DNA of 33,118 bases from positions 1 to 33,118 of IMG/VR virus record IMGVR_UViG_3300024520_000303; one strand, 5' to 3'. The position numbers and the translations under genes are program-made. The DNA is from a virus. Of this stretch, positions 1 through 8,759 are shown piece after piece (position 1 is the first letter of the stretch; every line of letters begins with the position of its first letter). The notes below the pieces were generated by a model, which saw nothing but the letters and a program-made list of their open reading frames with translations, had not been told where the DNA came from and did no database searches.

Positions 1-23
1 ACACTGCCAACGGCATAAGAAAT

Positions 24-272
24 ATGAAATTCGACGAGTGGACCGGTGGCGAGCAATTCTGGTTTATTAATTTTATTTGTCCCTATGGCGGTGCGTTGAG
101 TATGGTACGCAGTATTTATGACACCCTGCCGGAGTTGAATAATGCCTTTATCCGTCGGGTTAAGAAAGACGGCACTGTAAGGATAGGAAAATATGGACGT
201 CCTGCATTTTATGCTACATCGCAAGAGTCGGCACTTGGATGGGCTGGTCAAACGGAGCCTGGGATGCATTAG
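24..272 (+). CDS. Hypothetical protein at left edge, possibly truncated
   Basis: An 82-residue frame with no family I recognise. The same frame is open leftward to base 3, so the ATG at 24 may be internal and the gene may start outside the window; no clear Shine-Dalgarno precedes it. Composition is that of a normal soluble protein: an aromatic N-terminal part, then a basic stretch around residues 44-56. It overlaps the next gene by 80 bases, long for this phage. Position after the portal gene, if the genome closes, would make it a head-module gene. Coding status is likely but not certain. Confidence 0.4.
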   Translation: MKFDEWTGGEQFWFINFICPYGGALSMVRSIYDTLPELNNAFIRRVKKDGTVRIGKYGRPAFYATSQESALGWAGQTEPGMH

Positions 273-1038
273 CGAGCACGACGCATTTTATTTATGCTTT
301 GGTGACGGTGACGACGGTGACGAAGATTATTCGAACGATCCCGAAGACGGGCAGGGCAGCGCGTCGGGGTTCAGCGGCGGCGATACTGGGTTCGGTGGTT
401 CTGATGATTCTTATGGTTCTAATGACACCCTTGATATGTTCACCAAGGACGATGTTGAGGTTGCCAACGCTTATCAGGCCGACCCATCAACCATGACCGA
501 GGGTTTTGGCCCCGCTTTTGGGCCGGAACAGCGTGGCCCGTCTCCAGACGCAGTTTATGACGCAAGATCAGTTGAATTTGGCCCCCCCAGAGGGTTTACA
601 CCCGGCGTTCATAATTGGGACATAGGGACAGCATTGGGCTTTTGGGCGAACCCTGTCACTGGTGCCGCTAATGCAGCGCTGGAGTACGGCACGGGCCGAA
701 GCGCGCTCGGTTGGGGGCTTAACGCAGTGCAGGCGGCTGCGGGTGTAACGGAGGACAACCAAGACCTCGGATTTAACGTTGACACGACGGCAACCAACCC
801 CGGACAATCGAATACCGGTTATGGCGGTCCGTCGTCCAGTGTTGGCGATGTTGGCGATCTAGGTGGTTTTTCGGAGGATCGTGGAGGTAGTATTGCGAGC
901 ACTTTATCCAGCCAGCCTGTTCCCTCACGGGCACCGACGGATTTGCAGCAAGCCCTGACGACACGTTTCCGAAATGGGCCAAACAATTTCTCTGGTGAGT
1001 TATACCAGCCTCTCCAGGGGCAATTGCTAAGGAGATAG
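193..1038 (+). CDS. Hypothetical Gly/Ser/Asp-rich virion-module protein
   Basis: 281 residues, no family recognised. After about 35 residues the protein becomes acidic and very rich in Gly, Ser and Asp (roughly residues 37-85), then Gly/Ala-rich with a mildly hydrophobic segment near residues 140-185, and a Ser/Pro-rich end. The ATG at 193 follows an AGGATAGGA Shine-Dalgarno. The first 35 residues look unlike the rest, so a later start cannot be excluded. It stops 3 bases before the next gene, so the two are probably co-translated. Low-complexity composition suits a flexible structural or virion-associated protein, which is inference from position. Confidence 0.55.
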   Translation: MDVLHFMLHRKSRHLDGLVKRSLGCISEHDAFYLCFGDGDDGDEDYSNDPEDGQGSASGFSGGDTGFGGSDDSYGSNDTLDMFTKDDVEVANAYQADPSTMTEGFGPAFGPEQRGPSPDAVYDARSVEFGPPRGFTPGVHNWDIGTALGFWANPVTGAANAALEYGTGRSALGWGLNAVQAAAGVTEDNQDLGFNVDTTATNPGQSNTGYGGPSSSVGDVGDLGGFSEDRGGSIASTLSSQPVPSRAPTDLQQALTTRFRNGPNNFSGELYQPLQGQLLRR

Positions 1039-1041
1039 CCG

Positions 1042-2409
1042 ATGCCGCCTAAACCGACTGCATTGCAAGACACCTTGGGCACGTTACGTCCCGGCAATCA
1101 GGCCGCGCTGATGTCTGCTTTGCAGCGGGAATTGATGGTGGAGGCAAGAGGCCGTCTCGGCACCCGCGAGGGCAACGAAAGCATGTGGGGGCAGCCCGCT
1201 TTTTATGATAATTATGGCCCAGGCGCATCGCAGGAAGAATTAAAGAAAGCGGCGTCCGACATAGCCTTTGGCGCAATGACGGCACCGGCAGCAGGGGGAA
1301 GTTTAGTGAAAGCATTGCAACAAACCCAAGCCCGCAAGCTGCTAGGCGTAGCCGAAGACGTGCCCTACAGCGCACCACAGGTACAGCAAGGCAAGCTAGG
1401 CTATCAGGGCGGCCCAGCCAAGATACCAGCAGAACCGGGCTATCCATACGGCCAATTAAAGGACGAGTTCATCGGGACCGGCGAGGGAAATCAGGCTTAT
1501 GGACGGGGGCATTATATGGCTGAGAACCAGGGCGTGGCTAAAAGCTACCAACCTAAGGGGTGGAAGGCGTCAGATGAATATCAATATCAAGGAAAGGCCG
1601 TAGAAGATCATTATGCCGACGCTATTAAGAAGCAAGATTATGACAAAGCAACAGTTTGGGAGATGGTGCAAATGCACCTATCTAAAGACGCCACATTAAA
1701 TCAGCTACAGGAATATAATAAAGCAACCAGAGATTTTGCTAAGGGACTGCCTGATGACGTGTTTGCTCCACCCAGCGGCCAACTCCGCCAGATAGCATTC
1801 AAAGCCCAAGACGACAACCTCCTACACTGGGACAAGCCGTTGAGCGAGCAGCCCAAGGCTGTGCGGGATACACTGGAGCCGTTCATACCTGACATGCGCC
1901 CCACTAAACTATTGAATAATCAATATGGTGTGACTGCTATCGGGCGTGATGGTTCAGGAAAAAACATTGTAGGGCTTCAAGCTAATACCCCAGATGAGGC
2001 GATGCGGCTAGTGACAGGTGAAGTACTTTATAATTTCGTGAGAAAACAGAAAGCGGGCGTTGGCGCAGATATTGCTTCCACATTCAAAAAAGCAGGCATC
2101 AAAGGCATCAAATACCTAGACGGCGGCAGTCGCAATCCGGGTGGCGGCGCTGTAGCTGATACGGCAATGAGGGTCTTAAATGGCGTGGGCGGTGATGCCC
2201 AGAAAGCTATAGCGGAACTGGAAAAAAGGTTAGCCGTAAGCAACATGCCTCCAGGGTCTTCGAATATTGAGGGCGCGATCAAATGGCTCAAAGATGGCAA
2301 TAATTCGACATATAACTACGTCATTTTTAACCCGAAAGATGCCAAGATAATAAAGACAATGGGTATCGGCGGTGTTGCGGGCAATTTGGCCGGTGAGGAC
2401 AAACCTTGA
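1042..2409 (+). CDS. Virion-module protein with ADP-ribosyltransferase-like C-terminal domain
   Basis: 455 residues starting at an ATG with a strong AAGGAG site. The segment at about residues 145-170 contains GTGEGNQAYGRGHYMAENQG, followed by LLHWDKPLSEQ (about 257-267), GIKGIKYLDGGSR (about 351-363) and a YNYVIFNPKDAKI stretch near the end. This order matches ART-like domains that I know from phage polyvalent and MuF-type proteins (recalled, not searched). The N-terminal 130 residues are Ala/Gln-rich and may serve for packaging or anchoring. Lying just before the scaffold gene suggests a head or ejected protein that could modify host targets. Catalytic residues cannot be assigned with certainty. 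Confidence 0.55.
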   Translation: MPPKPTALQDTLGTLRPGNQAALMSALQRELMVEARGRLGTREGNESMWGQPAFYDNYGPGASQEELKKAASDIAFGAMTAPAAGGSLVKALQQTQARKLLGVAEDVPYSAPQVQQGKLGYQGGPAKIPAEPGYPYGQLKDEFIGTGEGNQAYGRGHYMAENQGVAKSYQPKGWKASDEYQYQGKAVEDHYADAIKKQDYDKATVWEMVQMHLSKDATLNQLQEYNKATRDFAKGLPDDVFAPPSGQLRQIAFKAQDDNLLHWDKPLSEQPKAVRDTLEPFIPDMRPTKLLNNQYGVTAIGRDGSGKNIVGLQANTPDEAMRLVTGEVLYNFVRKQKAGVGADIASTFKKAGIKGIKYLDGGSRNPGGGAVADTAMRVLNGVGGDAQKAIAELEKRLAVSNMPPGSSNIEGAIKWLKDGNNSTYNYVIFNPKDAKIIKTMGIGGVAGNLAGEDKP

Positions 2410-2451
2410 TTTTCCGAACAGTTTTCATTAGCATTAACGAGAGAGGATAAA

Positions 2452-3447
2452 ATGGCAGACGAGACGCAAACCGACGTTGCAGAAGACGTAGTTGCTGACG
2501 ATCAATCCAGCATGGCAACCGATGACGCGGGAATCACATCCCTCGACGACATCACAGTGGATAACACTGCGGATATCACCGAGGGGCAAGAGGCCGGCGC
2601 GGTTGAAAGCGAAGACGATACGACAGTAGAAGAGTCCGAGACCGGCGACGAGGAAGGCGGAGACGCTGACGAAGCCGAGACGGACGAAACCGAAATGCTT
2701 GAGTTCGTTTTCGGTGGAAATAAGCTGGAGGTGCCCAAGAACGCGGTCACACCAGAGTTGGCAACAAAGATCGACGAGTTCTCAAAAGGGACTTGGGCGG
2801 CTTTTACAAAGGGCCAGCAAGAGAATGTCGAGAAAGCACAATCTCTCGACGCCAGGGAAACAACCGTCGCTAAGTTAAATACTTTGAACGGTGAAGCCTT
2901 GCAGACGTATTCATACGGTCTGCAACTAAGGTCGGAAATTGAGCAGCTTTCCCAAGTGGACATAAATCCGTTGTGGCAATCAGACCCTGATCGAGCACGA
3001 CAGATTTCAGATTTACTAGGGTCGAAGCAGGCTGAATTTCAAAATGTACTCGCCAAAGTTGGGGAGCAGGAACGGGAAATCTCAGACGCGGAACAGGCAG
3101 AAGTCGGTCGCCGCACTGAAGAGGGTACCGCCTACCTCAATAAGCACATCAAGAATTTCTCAACTGAGAAAGCGACAGACTTGGTGGAATATGTTGTTGA
3201 CAATTACGGTATGCCGAAAGATCAGGCAGCCCGATGGGCTTTAAACCCGGTTGTCACCAGGATGGCTTACAAGGCGATGCTATTCGACCGCCAGACCGGA
3301 GCGGTAAAACGCTCTACTGCGAAGCCCGTTCAGGCAAAGCCGGTCAAGGCTGTCCCGTCTACAGGAGCAGCGACCGGTGGTGATCGAGCCCCAGACAATA
3401 TGTCCATGGGCCAGCTTGCCAAATATCTAAACCTGAACGCGGCATGA
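2452..3447 (+). CDS. Scaffolding protein (P22 gp8-like position)
   Basis: 331 residues, directly upstream of the coat gene with a GAGAGGA ribosome site. The first 85 residues are extremely acidic and low in complexity (many Asp, Glu, Thr, Ala); residues about 110-220 are charged and helix-prone, fitting a coiled coil; the C-terminus has a basic Lys/Ala/Pro patch (about 282-305) before a short conserved-looking end. Scaffolds of P22-like phages are helical, lie between portal and coat, and bind coat through a basic C-terminal region. The assignment rests on position and composition, not on a diagnostic motif. Confidence 0.75.
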   Translation: MADETQTDVAEDVVADDQSSMATDDAGITSLDDITVDNTADITEGQEAGAVESEDDTTVEESETGDEEGGDADEAETDETEMLEFVFGGNKLEVPKNAVTPELATKIDEFSKGTWAAFTKGQQENVEKAQSLDARETTVAKLNTLNGEALQTYSYGLQLRSEIEQLSQVDINPLWQSDPDRARQISDLLGSKQAEFQNVLAKVGEQEREISDAEQAEVGRRTEEGTAYLNKHIKNFSTEKATDLVEYVVDNYGMPKDQAARWALNPVVTRMAYKAMLFDRQTGAVKRSTAKPVQAKPVKAVPSTGAATGGDRAPDNMSMGQLAKYLNLNAA

Positions 3448-3476
3448 TTTTAACCCCATGCTGAAAGATACAGGTT

Positions 3477-4718
3477 ATGGCCAACACGACACTAACAGCG
3501 AGCATCATCGCCAAAGCGGCGGTATTGCAGCTAGACAACAACCTTGTGATGGCGAAAAAGGTTTTTCGCGGTTACGAGGAGGAGTTCTCAAAATCGATTA
3601 ACGGTTATGAGGTAGGCTCCAGCATCAGCGTCCGTCGCCCGATGGATTTCACGGTCCGAGACGGTGCGGTGATGAATGTGCAGGATACGACCGAGGGCAA
3701 GTTTACGCTCAACGTCGATAAGCGTAAGGGCATTGATTTCGAGTTCACCTCGCAGGAGTTGACGCTTGATATTAAAGAACTTTCCGAGCGCGTTATCAAG
3801 CCTGCCATGATCCAGCTTGCTAACCAAATCGATTCAGACTTGCACGCCGAGTACAAGAACGTTTCGAAATGGGTCGGCACGCCGGGACAGACAATCAATT
3901 CCTTTGCTGATTTAGCGAAAGGCATGGAGCGTCTGGACCAGTCCGCCGTTCCACCCGAGGGCCGGTGTGCCGTTCTAACGCCGTCCGATCACTGGGGTAT
4001 GGTGGGTAATCTAACCGGGTTGTTTATTGAACGATCTGCCAATCCCGCATACCGAAAGGGTACGCTTGGCGAAGTCGGTGGCGTTGAAATGATGATGAGT
4101 CAGAACAACAAAACCCACACCGTCGGCACTAACTGGGATACCGGCTCAACCGGGCTTACTAACGGCGCGGCCCAGGAGGTCACTTACGCCACGTCGAAAG
4201 ACACCAACACCCAGACGTTGATTACTGACGGGTGGAGTTCTGGTGCCACGACTTTGAACGCCGGCGATGTCTTTACCATTGCCGATGTTTACGACGTTAA
4301 TCCAGTGACCAAGGCGGCTTTGCCGCATCTCAAGCAGTTCACTGTTGTAACGACCATCAGTGATACGACCGGCGACATCACGCTCACCATGTCACCAGCG
4401 GCAATCCTGACCGGTGCACACCAGACCGTTAGCGCAACAATCGGTGACGGTGCGGCGATTGTTCAGGTGGGAACAGAGGCGACTGGCTACGGCCAGAATC
4501 TTATGTTCACCAAAAACGCCTTTGCTTTGGTATCGGTGCCCCTGGTTTCGCCACCCGGTGCGGTTGATGTCAGTCGTCAAAGCTACAACGGGACGAATGT
4601 GCGTGTTATTCCTGTCTATGACGGCACGAATGACATCTCAAAGTGGAGGCTTGACGTTTTGTATGGTGTAAAAACCATTGATGAGCGTTGCGCCGTTCGC
4701 GTTTCCGGCACCGCGTAA
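3477..4718 (+). CDS. Major capsid (coat) protein, P22 gp5 family
   Basis: 413 residues, close to the 430 of P22 coat. The N-terminus (ANTTLTASIIAKAAVLQLDN, then KVFRGYEEEF and the VGSSISVRRP segment) and the stretch around VIKPAMIQLANQIDSDL are typical of the HK97-fold P22 coat family. The region at about residues 245-320 (AGDVFTIADVYDVNPVTKAA and following beta-rich sequence) matches the insertion seen in this family. It follows the scaffold gene by 29 bases and ends 23 bases before a small gene with its own AAGGAGGA site. The gene most likely supplies the icosahedral shell. Confidence 0.9.
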   Translation: MANTTLTASIIAKAAVLQLDNNLVMAKKVFRGYEEEFSKSINGYEVGSSISVRRPMDFTVRDGAVMNVQDTTEGKFTLNVDKRKGIDFEFTSQELTLDIKELSERVIKPAMIQLANQIDSDLHAEYKNVSKWVGTPGQTINSFADLAKGMERLDQSAVPPEGRCAVLTPSDHWGMVGNLTGLFIERSANPAYRKGTLGEVGGVEMMMSQNNKTHTVGTNWDTGSTGLTNGAAQEVTYATSKDTNTQTLITDGWSSGATTLNAGDVFTIADVYDVNPVTKAALPHLKQFTVVTTISDTTGDITLTMSPAAILTGAHQTVSATIGDGAAIVQVGTEATGYGQNLMFTKNAFALVSVPLVSPPGAVDVSRQSYNGTNVRVIPVYDGTNDISKWRLDVLYGVKTIDERCAVRVSGTA

Positions 4719-4741
4719 AATAGTCAAAAGGAGGATTTAGC

Positions 4742-4954
4742 ATGACTATTCAGTATATTGGAGACGGCAATTCCGATGGAACCAACTTTGGCCAGAGCGG
4801 CGAAAAGATTGGTTTCTATGGGCTTGCTGCTCCTATCGTAAAGCCGACAATCACAGTCACCGCGACTGCGACGGCTACCACGGCACTAAACGAGCAGGGC
4901 TATAAGCGCATCGTTACCGCGCTAGCTGCTCTTGGCTTGGTAACTCAAGGCTAG
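4742..4954 (+). CDS. Small head protein, possible head-fibre or decoration protein
   Basis: 70 residues, placed immediately after coat with a very strong AAGGAGGA ribosome site, which implies high expression. The SDGTNFGQSGEKIGFYGLAA segment (residues 10-29) resembles the short motif found in small proteins that follow coat genes in many phages and are annotated head fibre proteins. The middle is Thr/Ala-rich, and the end carries ALAALGLV. Length and location fit a capsid surface or cement protein; function is inferred from these only. Confidence 0.6.
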   Translation: MTIQYIGDGNSDGTNFGQSGEKIGFYGLAAPIVKPTITVTATATATTALNEQGYKRIVTALAALGLVTQG

Positions 4955-4967
4955 GGGGGCTAGGCCT

Positions 4968-6242
4968 TTGTCCACCATAATGATAGATGAAGGCCCAAAA
5001 ACCTCCGGTCAAAAGGTTATGCTGGCGTCCACGGCTTACGACAGCCCGGACGCCAGCTATACTTTCGCAATCCAGCAAAGCCGTGAGGCGCTGACCGAGG
5101 CCGGCATAGGTTCGGCGTATATTCTGCTCACCGGCAATTGTCATGTTGATGATGCGCGAAATAGCGTTGTTCATGCATTCATGCAGACAGACTGCACTGA
5201 CCTTGTTTTCCTTGACGCCGATGTATCATGGCGCAAACAGGATTTGGTCATGTTATGCCAGCATCAATATATGGATATCGTAGGCGGCGTTTATCCGTAC
5301 AAAAAAGACGACAGCCGTGGCATGCCGTATATGCCGCTAGACAATGCCGTTGTTAAAGAAGATGGATTATTAGAGGTTGTCGGCCTGCCAACCGGGTTTA
5401 TGAGAATTCATCGCTCAGTCCTTGAAAAAATGATTACCGAATGTCCCAAATTCGCTAATTTCCAGAAGAATATTACCGACATTCCCCTTTTGTTTGAGCG
5501 CACCATGATTGATGGAGTACGATACGGCGGGGATATAAATTTCTGCCTCAAGTGGAGGGAAGCGGGCGGTCAAATATACGCTGACACCGAGGCAGTTCTG
5601 GGCCATGCCGTTAAAACGGTCGTCACAGACAGCCTGGGAGCCTACCTGAGACGCCGCGACCACGAATCCTTGCCACGGGTAGCCAAACTGATTCAAGGCC
5701 GTGCTGAGACGTTTGACGACTACACAGAGGCCGTTCAGTACGTCGATAACAAGTGGGGCATTAGTGCTGAGGGATTATTTGTTCTGGTTTCCGCTGTTCG
5801 CAGCGCTCAACCGGGTCCGGTAATTGAGGCGGGGTCCGGGTTATCAACGATAATCATGGCTGCCGCGACTGACGATATGGTGTGGTGTATTGAGCACAAC
5901 CCACATTTTGCCAATGAGACGATAATTATGGCCCGTCAATGTGGCTTGGAAAACATTGCCATGATTTCCTGTGACATCCATGACGGGTGGTATGCTATTT
6001 CACCAGCCGACAAAATACAGATGCCTGAGCATTTTGCCTTTGGATTTAATGACGGCCCGCCCCGGTATTTAGCAGACCGCACAAGGTTCCTTGATGAGTA
6101 CGGCGACCGTTGCGATTTGATATTATGTGACGATGCCGACGATGCGGACTATGTGGCAACGCTAACAAGTTGGGCAGGCAGCAAAGACAGACGCATAAGT
6201 TTCCCAGCGGAACGGTCGGCAATTATTATGAAAGCAGCTTAA
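4968..6242 (+). CDS. Glycosyltransferase-like / SAM methyltransferase-like fusion protein
   Basis: 424 residues from a TTG start preceded by AGGGGGG; the ATG at 4980 lacks a ribosome site. Residues about 15-225 form a GT-A type glycosyltransferase: DDARNSVVHAFM, the DXD-like FLDADVSW, the GGVYPYKK segment, GLPTGFMRI and GGDINFCLKWREAGGQIYAD. After a linker, residues about 250-424 look like a class I methyltransferase: VIEAGSGLSTIIMAAA as the SAM-binding glycine motif, then WCIEHNP and a DLILCDDADD strand. Phages use such enzymes to modify DNA bases or virion and host glycans. A fusion inside the head operon is unusual. Substrate unknown. Confidence 0.7.
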   Translation: MSTIMIDEGPKTSGQKVMLASTAYDSPDASYTFAIQQSREALTEAGIGSAYILLTGNCHVDDARNSVVHAFMQTDCTDLVFLDADVSWRKQDLVMLCQHQYMDIVGGVYPYKKDDSRGMPYMPLDNAVVKEDGLLEVVGLPTGFMRIHRSVLEKMITECPKFANFQKNITDIPLLFERTMIDGVRYGGDINFCLKWREAGGQIYADTEAVLGHAVKTVVTDSLGAYLRRRDHESLPRVAKLIQGRAETFDDYTEAVQYVDNKWGISAEGLFVLVSAVRSAQPGPVIEAGSGLSTIIMAAATDDMVWCIEHNPHFANETIIMARQCGLENIAMISCDIHDGWYAISPADKIQMPEHFAFGFNDGPPRYLADRTRFLDEYGDRCDLILCDDADDADYVATLTSWAGSKDRRISFPAERSAIIMKAA

Positions 6243-6487
6243 TGGCACGACGAGCAAAATCAGATCGTTTATCATCGGCACCCATGCAGGTTACAACGCC
6301 GCGTGTGGCTGTCCCTGCCCCCGCACAGGCCCAGCCCGTAGCTGGTGGTTTGGCAATTGGTTACAGGGACGGCGATGGCATTGTTGAGACAAAACTGTTT
6401 CCCAACGGTATCCGTGCAGAGGGTTGGCAAGACAGCCCTGCGGGTTTGGAAAACAATTACAAACTGGGCACCGTGAGGGTTGAATAA
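6242..6487 (+). CDS. Hypothetical small structural-module protein
   Basis: 81 residues. I chose the ATG at 6242 because it overlaps the previous stop as TAATG, the junction style repeated through this operon; an in-frame start further upstream would extend far into the preceding gene. The N-terminus is basic (ARRAKSDR), then Pro/Ala-rich to about residue 40, and the rest contains GYRDGDGIVETKLFPNGIRA, a beta-like stretch. It ends in another TAATG overlap with the adaptor gene, so it is probably co-translated with it. No family recognised. Confidence 0.65.
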   Translation: MARRAKSDRLSSAPMQVTTPRVAVPAPAQAQPVAGGLAIGYRDGDGIVETKLFPNGIRAEGWQDSPAGLENNYKLGTVRVE

Positions 6488-7215
6488 TGTCGTTATTGAG
6501 CATCGCGAACGCGGTCGCTGACGAAACCAAAGGGGCGAGGCCGCAGACCATTGTAGGCAATTCCGACCCTGATGCGCAAAGCATGCTGAGGCTGATTAAC
6601 AAAGTCGGCTATCGGCTTATGTTGAAGTACCCATGGTCAATCTTGCGTGCTGAGGAAATTGTCACAACACCGGGCACTGAAACCATGGTGACGGCGGCCA
6701 ATATGCCGACAGGGTTTAATCGATTTGTACCGGAGACAATGTGGGATAGAGACAGCAACAACTTGGTGTCAGGCCCGGTCCATCCCGTTGAGTGGAATGG
6801 CTTAAAGGTCCAGACCTTTAGCTCTCAAAACAAGAAATTTATATACCGTGGTGGCGCAATCCTGACGAGCCCCTTGTTCTCTGCTGGCGTAACTGTTGCC
6901 TATGAATACGTCCTGGACACATGGGTTGACATCGCCGCGACCGGCACGCCTAAATCGTCCATGACGCTAGACACCGACGTTGCAAGGATTGACGAGGAAC
7001 TTATAATTGCGGGCGCTGCTTATGCCTATCTTGAGGCTGACGGGCAACCCTATGCGACGGCATTTCAGAATTTCAAAGAAATGTTTGACACCATTGCCAA
7101 GAATGACGCTGGCGACGTCCCCATGTTAATCACCGGCGACATCTTTAGCGAAAATACACGTCATTTCCAGGGTGCACCGCAGGCGTCTAGGGCGTCATAC
7201 GGTGGGGATTTTTAA
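6487..7215 (+). CDS. Head-tail adaptor / tail accessory factor (P22 gp4-like position)
   Basis: 242 residues between coat and the gp10-like gene. The pattern of an N-terminal helix (SLLSIANAVADE), YPWSILRAEE near residue 48, a tryptophan-containing beta region (PVEWNGLKVQTF, KFIYRGG) and a helical C-terminal part (ARIDEELIIAGAAYAYLEAD) resembles small adaptor proteins that follow the portal in podovirus virions. P22 gp4 closes the portal after packaging. Start and stop both sit in TAATG overlaps. The family call is from pattern and position, so the exact homology is uncertain. Confidence 0.65.
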   Translation: MSLLSIANAVADETKGARPQTIVGNSDPDAQSMLRLINKVGYRLMLKYPWSILRAEEIVTTPGTETMVTAANMPTGFNRFVPETMWDRDSNNLVSGPVHPVEWNGLKVQTFSSQNKKFIYRGGAILTSPLFSAGVTVAYEYVLDTWVDIAATGTPKSSMTLDTDVARIDEELIIAGAAYAYLEADGQPYATAFQNFKEMFDTIAKNDAGDVPMLITGDIFSENTRHFQGAPQASRASYGGDF

Positions 7216-8759
7216 TGCCTGAAGCCCGCGCAGCCCAATCAGTGTCACTCCCATCACCTACAGCCGGTTGGGACACGCGGGAAAGCGTTGCGAACATGCC
7301 TGTTGATAGGTCTGTCAACATGGATAACTGGTTTCCCGAAACGGAAAAAGTAACGTCCAGGCGGGGCAGTGCGGTTTGGTCTACGGGCATGACGGGTGCC
7401 GTCGAGACTTTAATCGAGTATGTCGCTGTTGACGGGTCCAGTGCGTTATTTGCGGCCAATGACGGCAAACTTTATGACGTTACCGCAACGGGTGCGGTCG
7501 GGGCCGCTGTTGTCACAGGGAAAACCAATGATCGATGGCAGACTGTTGCGATGGGCACGGCTGCCGGCCAATATATCAGATGTTTTAACGGTGCTGATGC
7601 GCCCTTGTTATATGACGGCACCACATGGGCCACCACGGCTATCACCGGGTCGGGACTGACTGCCGCTAATCTTATCTGGGGGAATATCCACCAAAACCGC
7701 ATGTGGTTTGGCGAGGCTGATAGTCTGGACGCTTGGTATTTTCCTGTTCAAACGATAAGTGGTGCCGCCATCAAATTTCCTTTGGGCGGCGTCTTCCATC
7801 TCGGCGGCTACATTATGGCAATGGGCACATGGACCCGTGACGCCGGCAGCGGGCAGGATGACGTTGCTGTGTTTATAACCAGCGAGGGCGAGTGCGCTGT
7901 TTATCAGGGGACTAACCCTGCGTCTGCGGCGGCTTGGGGTTTGGTGGGTAATTTCCACATCGGCAAGCCTATTGGCCGCAGGTGTTTCGTGCAGGCAGGC
8001 GGTGATTTAATTTTGGTAACGCAGGACGGCTTTGTACCTCTGTCGGCGATTCTGGTGCTGGACAGAAGCCAAGCCGAAAAGGTTGCATTGTCTGTTCAGA
8101 TTACCGAGCAAGTCAACGCGGCGGTGAGGTCGTACAGCTCAGTTTATGGCTGGCAGCCAATTGTTTATCCGAAAGGGACGATGCTGATTTTTAACATCCC
8201 GTTGTCGGCTACGGTTTCCCATCAATACGTGTTTAATACAATCACGGGCGCGCCTTGCCGGTTTATAGGCATGAATGCCATCTGTTTCAGTCTACTCGAC
8301 GACGATATGTATTTTGGCGGGAATGACGGGCGGGTTTACAAATTTGACACCGGCACGACAGACAATCCGGGCGGTGTGGCTACCAATATAATTTGTGACG
8401 TATCTCAAGCTTTCTCCTACCTTGGATCGCCGGGCATGAGTAAGGCTTTCAAAGAGGTCGAGGGTGTTTTTGAGGCTAACGGCAACCCGTCGGCCAGTGT
8501 TACGCTTAATCTTGATTTTAAAATAGGCCCGAAAACCGGCCTGCCGTCGGTCAATAACGCGGGCACAGCATCTGCCATTTGGGGTGTTTCCTCTTGGGGT
8601 GTTGGGTTATGGGGGTCCGGGTCGCAGATATATAAAGGCTGGCGCGGTACCAGGGGTAGAGGTCGGTCTGTGAGTACGCGGGTCCGGCTGAATAATGGCA
8701 CGATCAGAGTTTCTTGGTTGGCAACTAATCTTTTGTATGTCCCAGGCGGTCCCCGGTAA
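7215..8759 (+). CDS. Tail hub / packaged-DNA stabilisation protein, P22 gp10-like
   Basis: 514 residues, near the 472 of P22 gp10. The N-terminal SLPSPTAGWDTRESVANMP with SVNMDNWFPE and a later RRGSAVW is the family's typical opening, followed by repeated beta-propeller-like units (FAANDGKLYDVT, YIRCFNGADAPLLYDGTTW, VAVFITSEGECAVYQGT, LILVTQDGFVPL). In P22 this protein forms a hexamer beneath the adaptor and holds packaged DNA inside. It starts in a TAATG overlap with the adaptor and ends in one with the next gene, matching the P22 gene 4-gene 10 order. Confidence 0.8.
   Translation: MPEARAAQSVSLPSPTAGWDTRESVANMPVDRSVNMDNWFPETEKVTSRRGSAVWSTGMTGAVETLIEYVAVDGSSALFAANDGKLYDVTATGAVGAAVVTGKTNDRWQTVAMGTAAGQYIRCFNGADAPLLYDGTTWATTAITGSGLTAANLIWGNIHQNRMWFGEADSLDAWYFPVQTISGAAIKFPLGGVFHLGGYIMAMGTWTRDAGSGQDDVAVFITSEGECAVYQGTNPASAAAWGLVGNFHIGKPIGRRCFVQAGGDLILVTQDGFVPLSAILVLDRSQAEKVALSVQITEQVNAAVRSYSSVYGWQPIVYPKGTMLIFNIPLSATVSHQYVFNTITGAPCRFIGMNAICFSLLDDDMYFGGNDGRVYKFDTGTTDNPGGVATNIICDVSQAFSYLGSPGMSKAFKEVEGVFEANGNPSASVTLNLDFKIGPKTGLPSVNNAGTASAIWGVSSWGVGLWGSGSQIYKGWRGTRGRGRSVSTRVRLNNGTIRVSWLATNLLYVPGGPR

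Noticed and set aside
239-496. 85-residue frame overlapping the first genes
   Set aside because: No ribosome site; its Thr/Ile/Arg-rich text is a shadow of the Gly/Asp-rich codons of the gene at 193.
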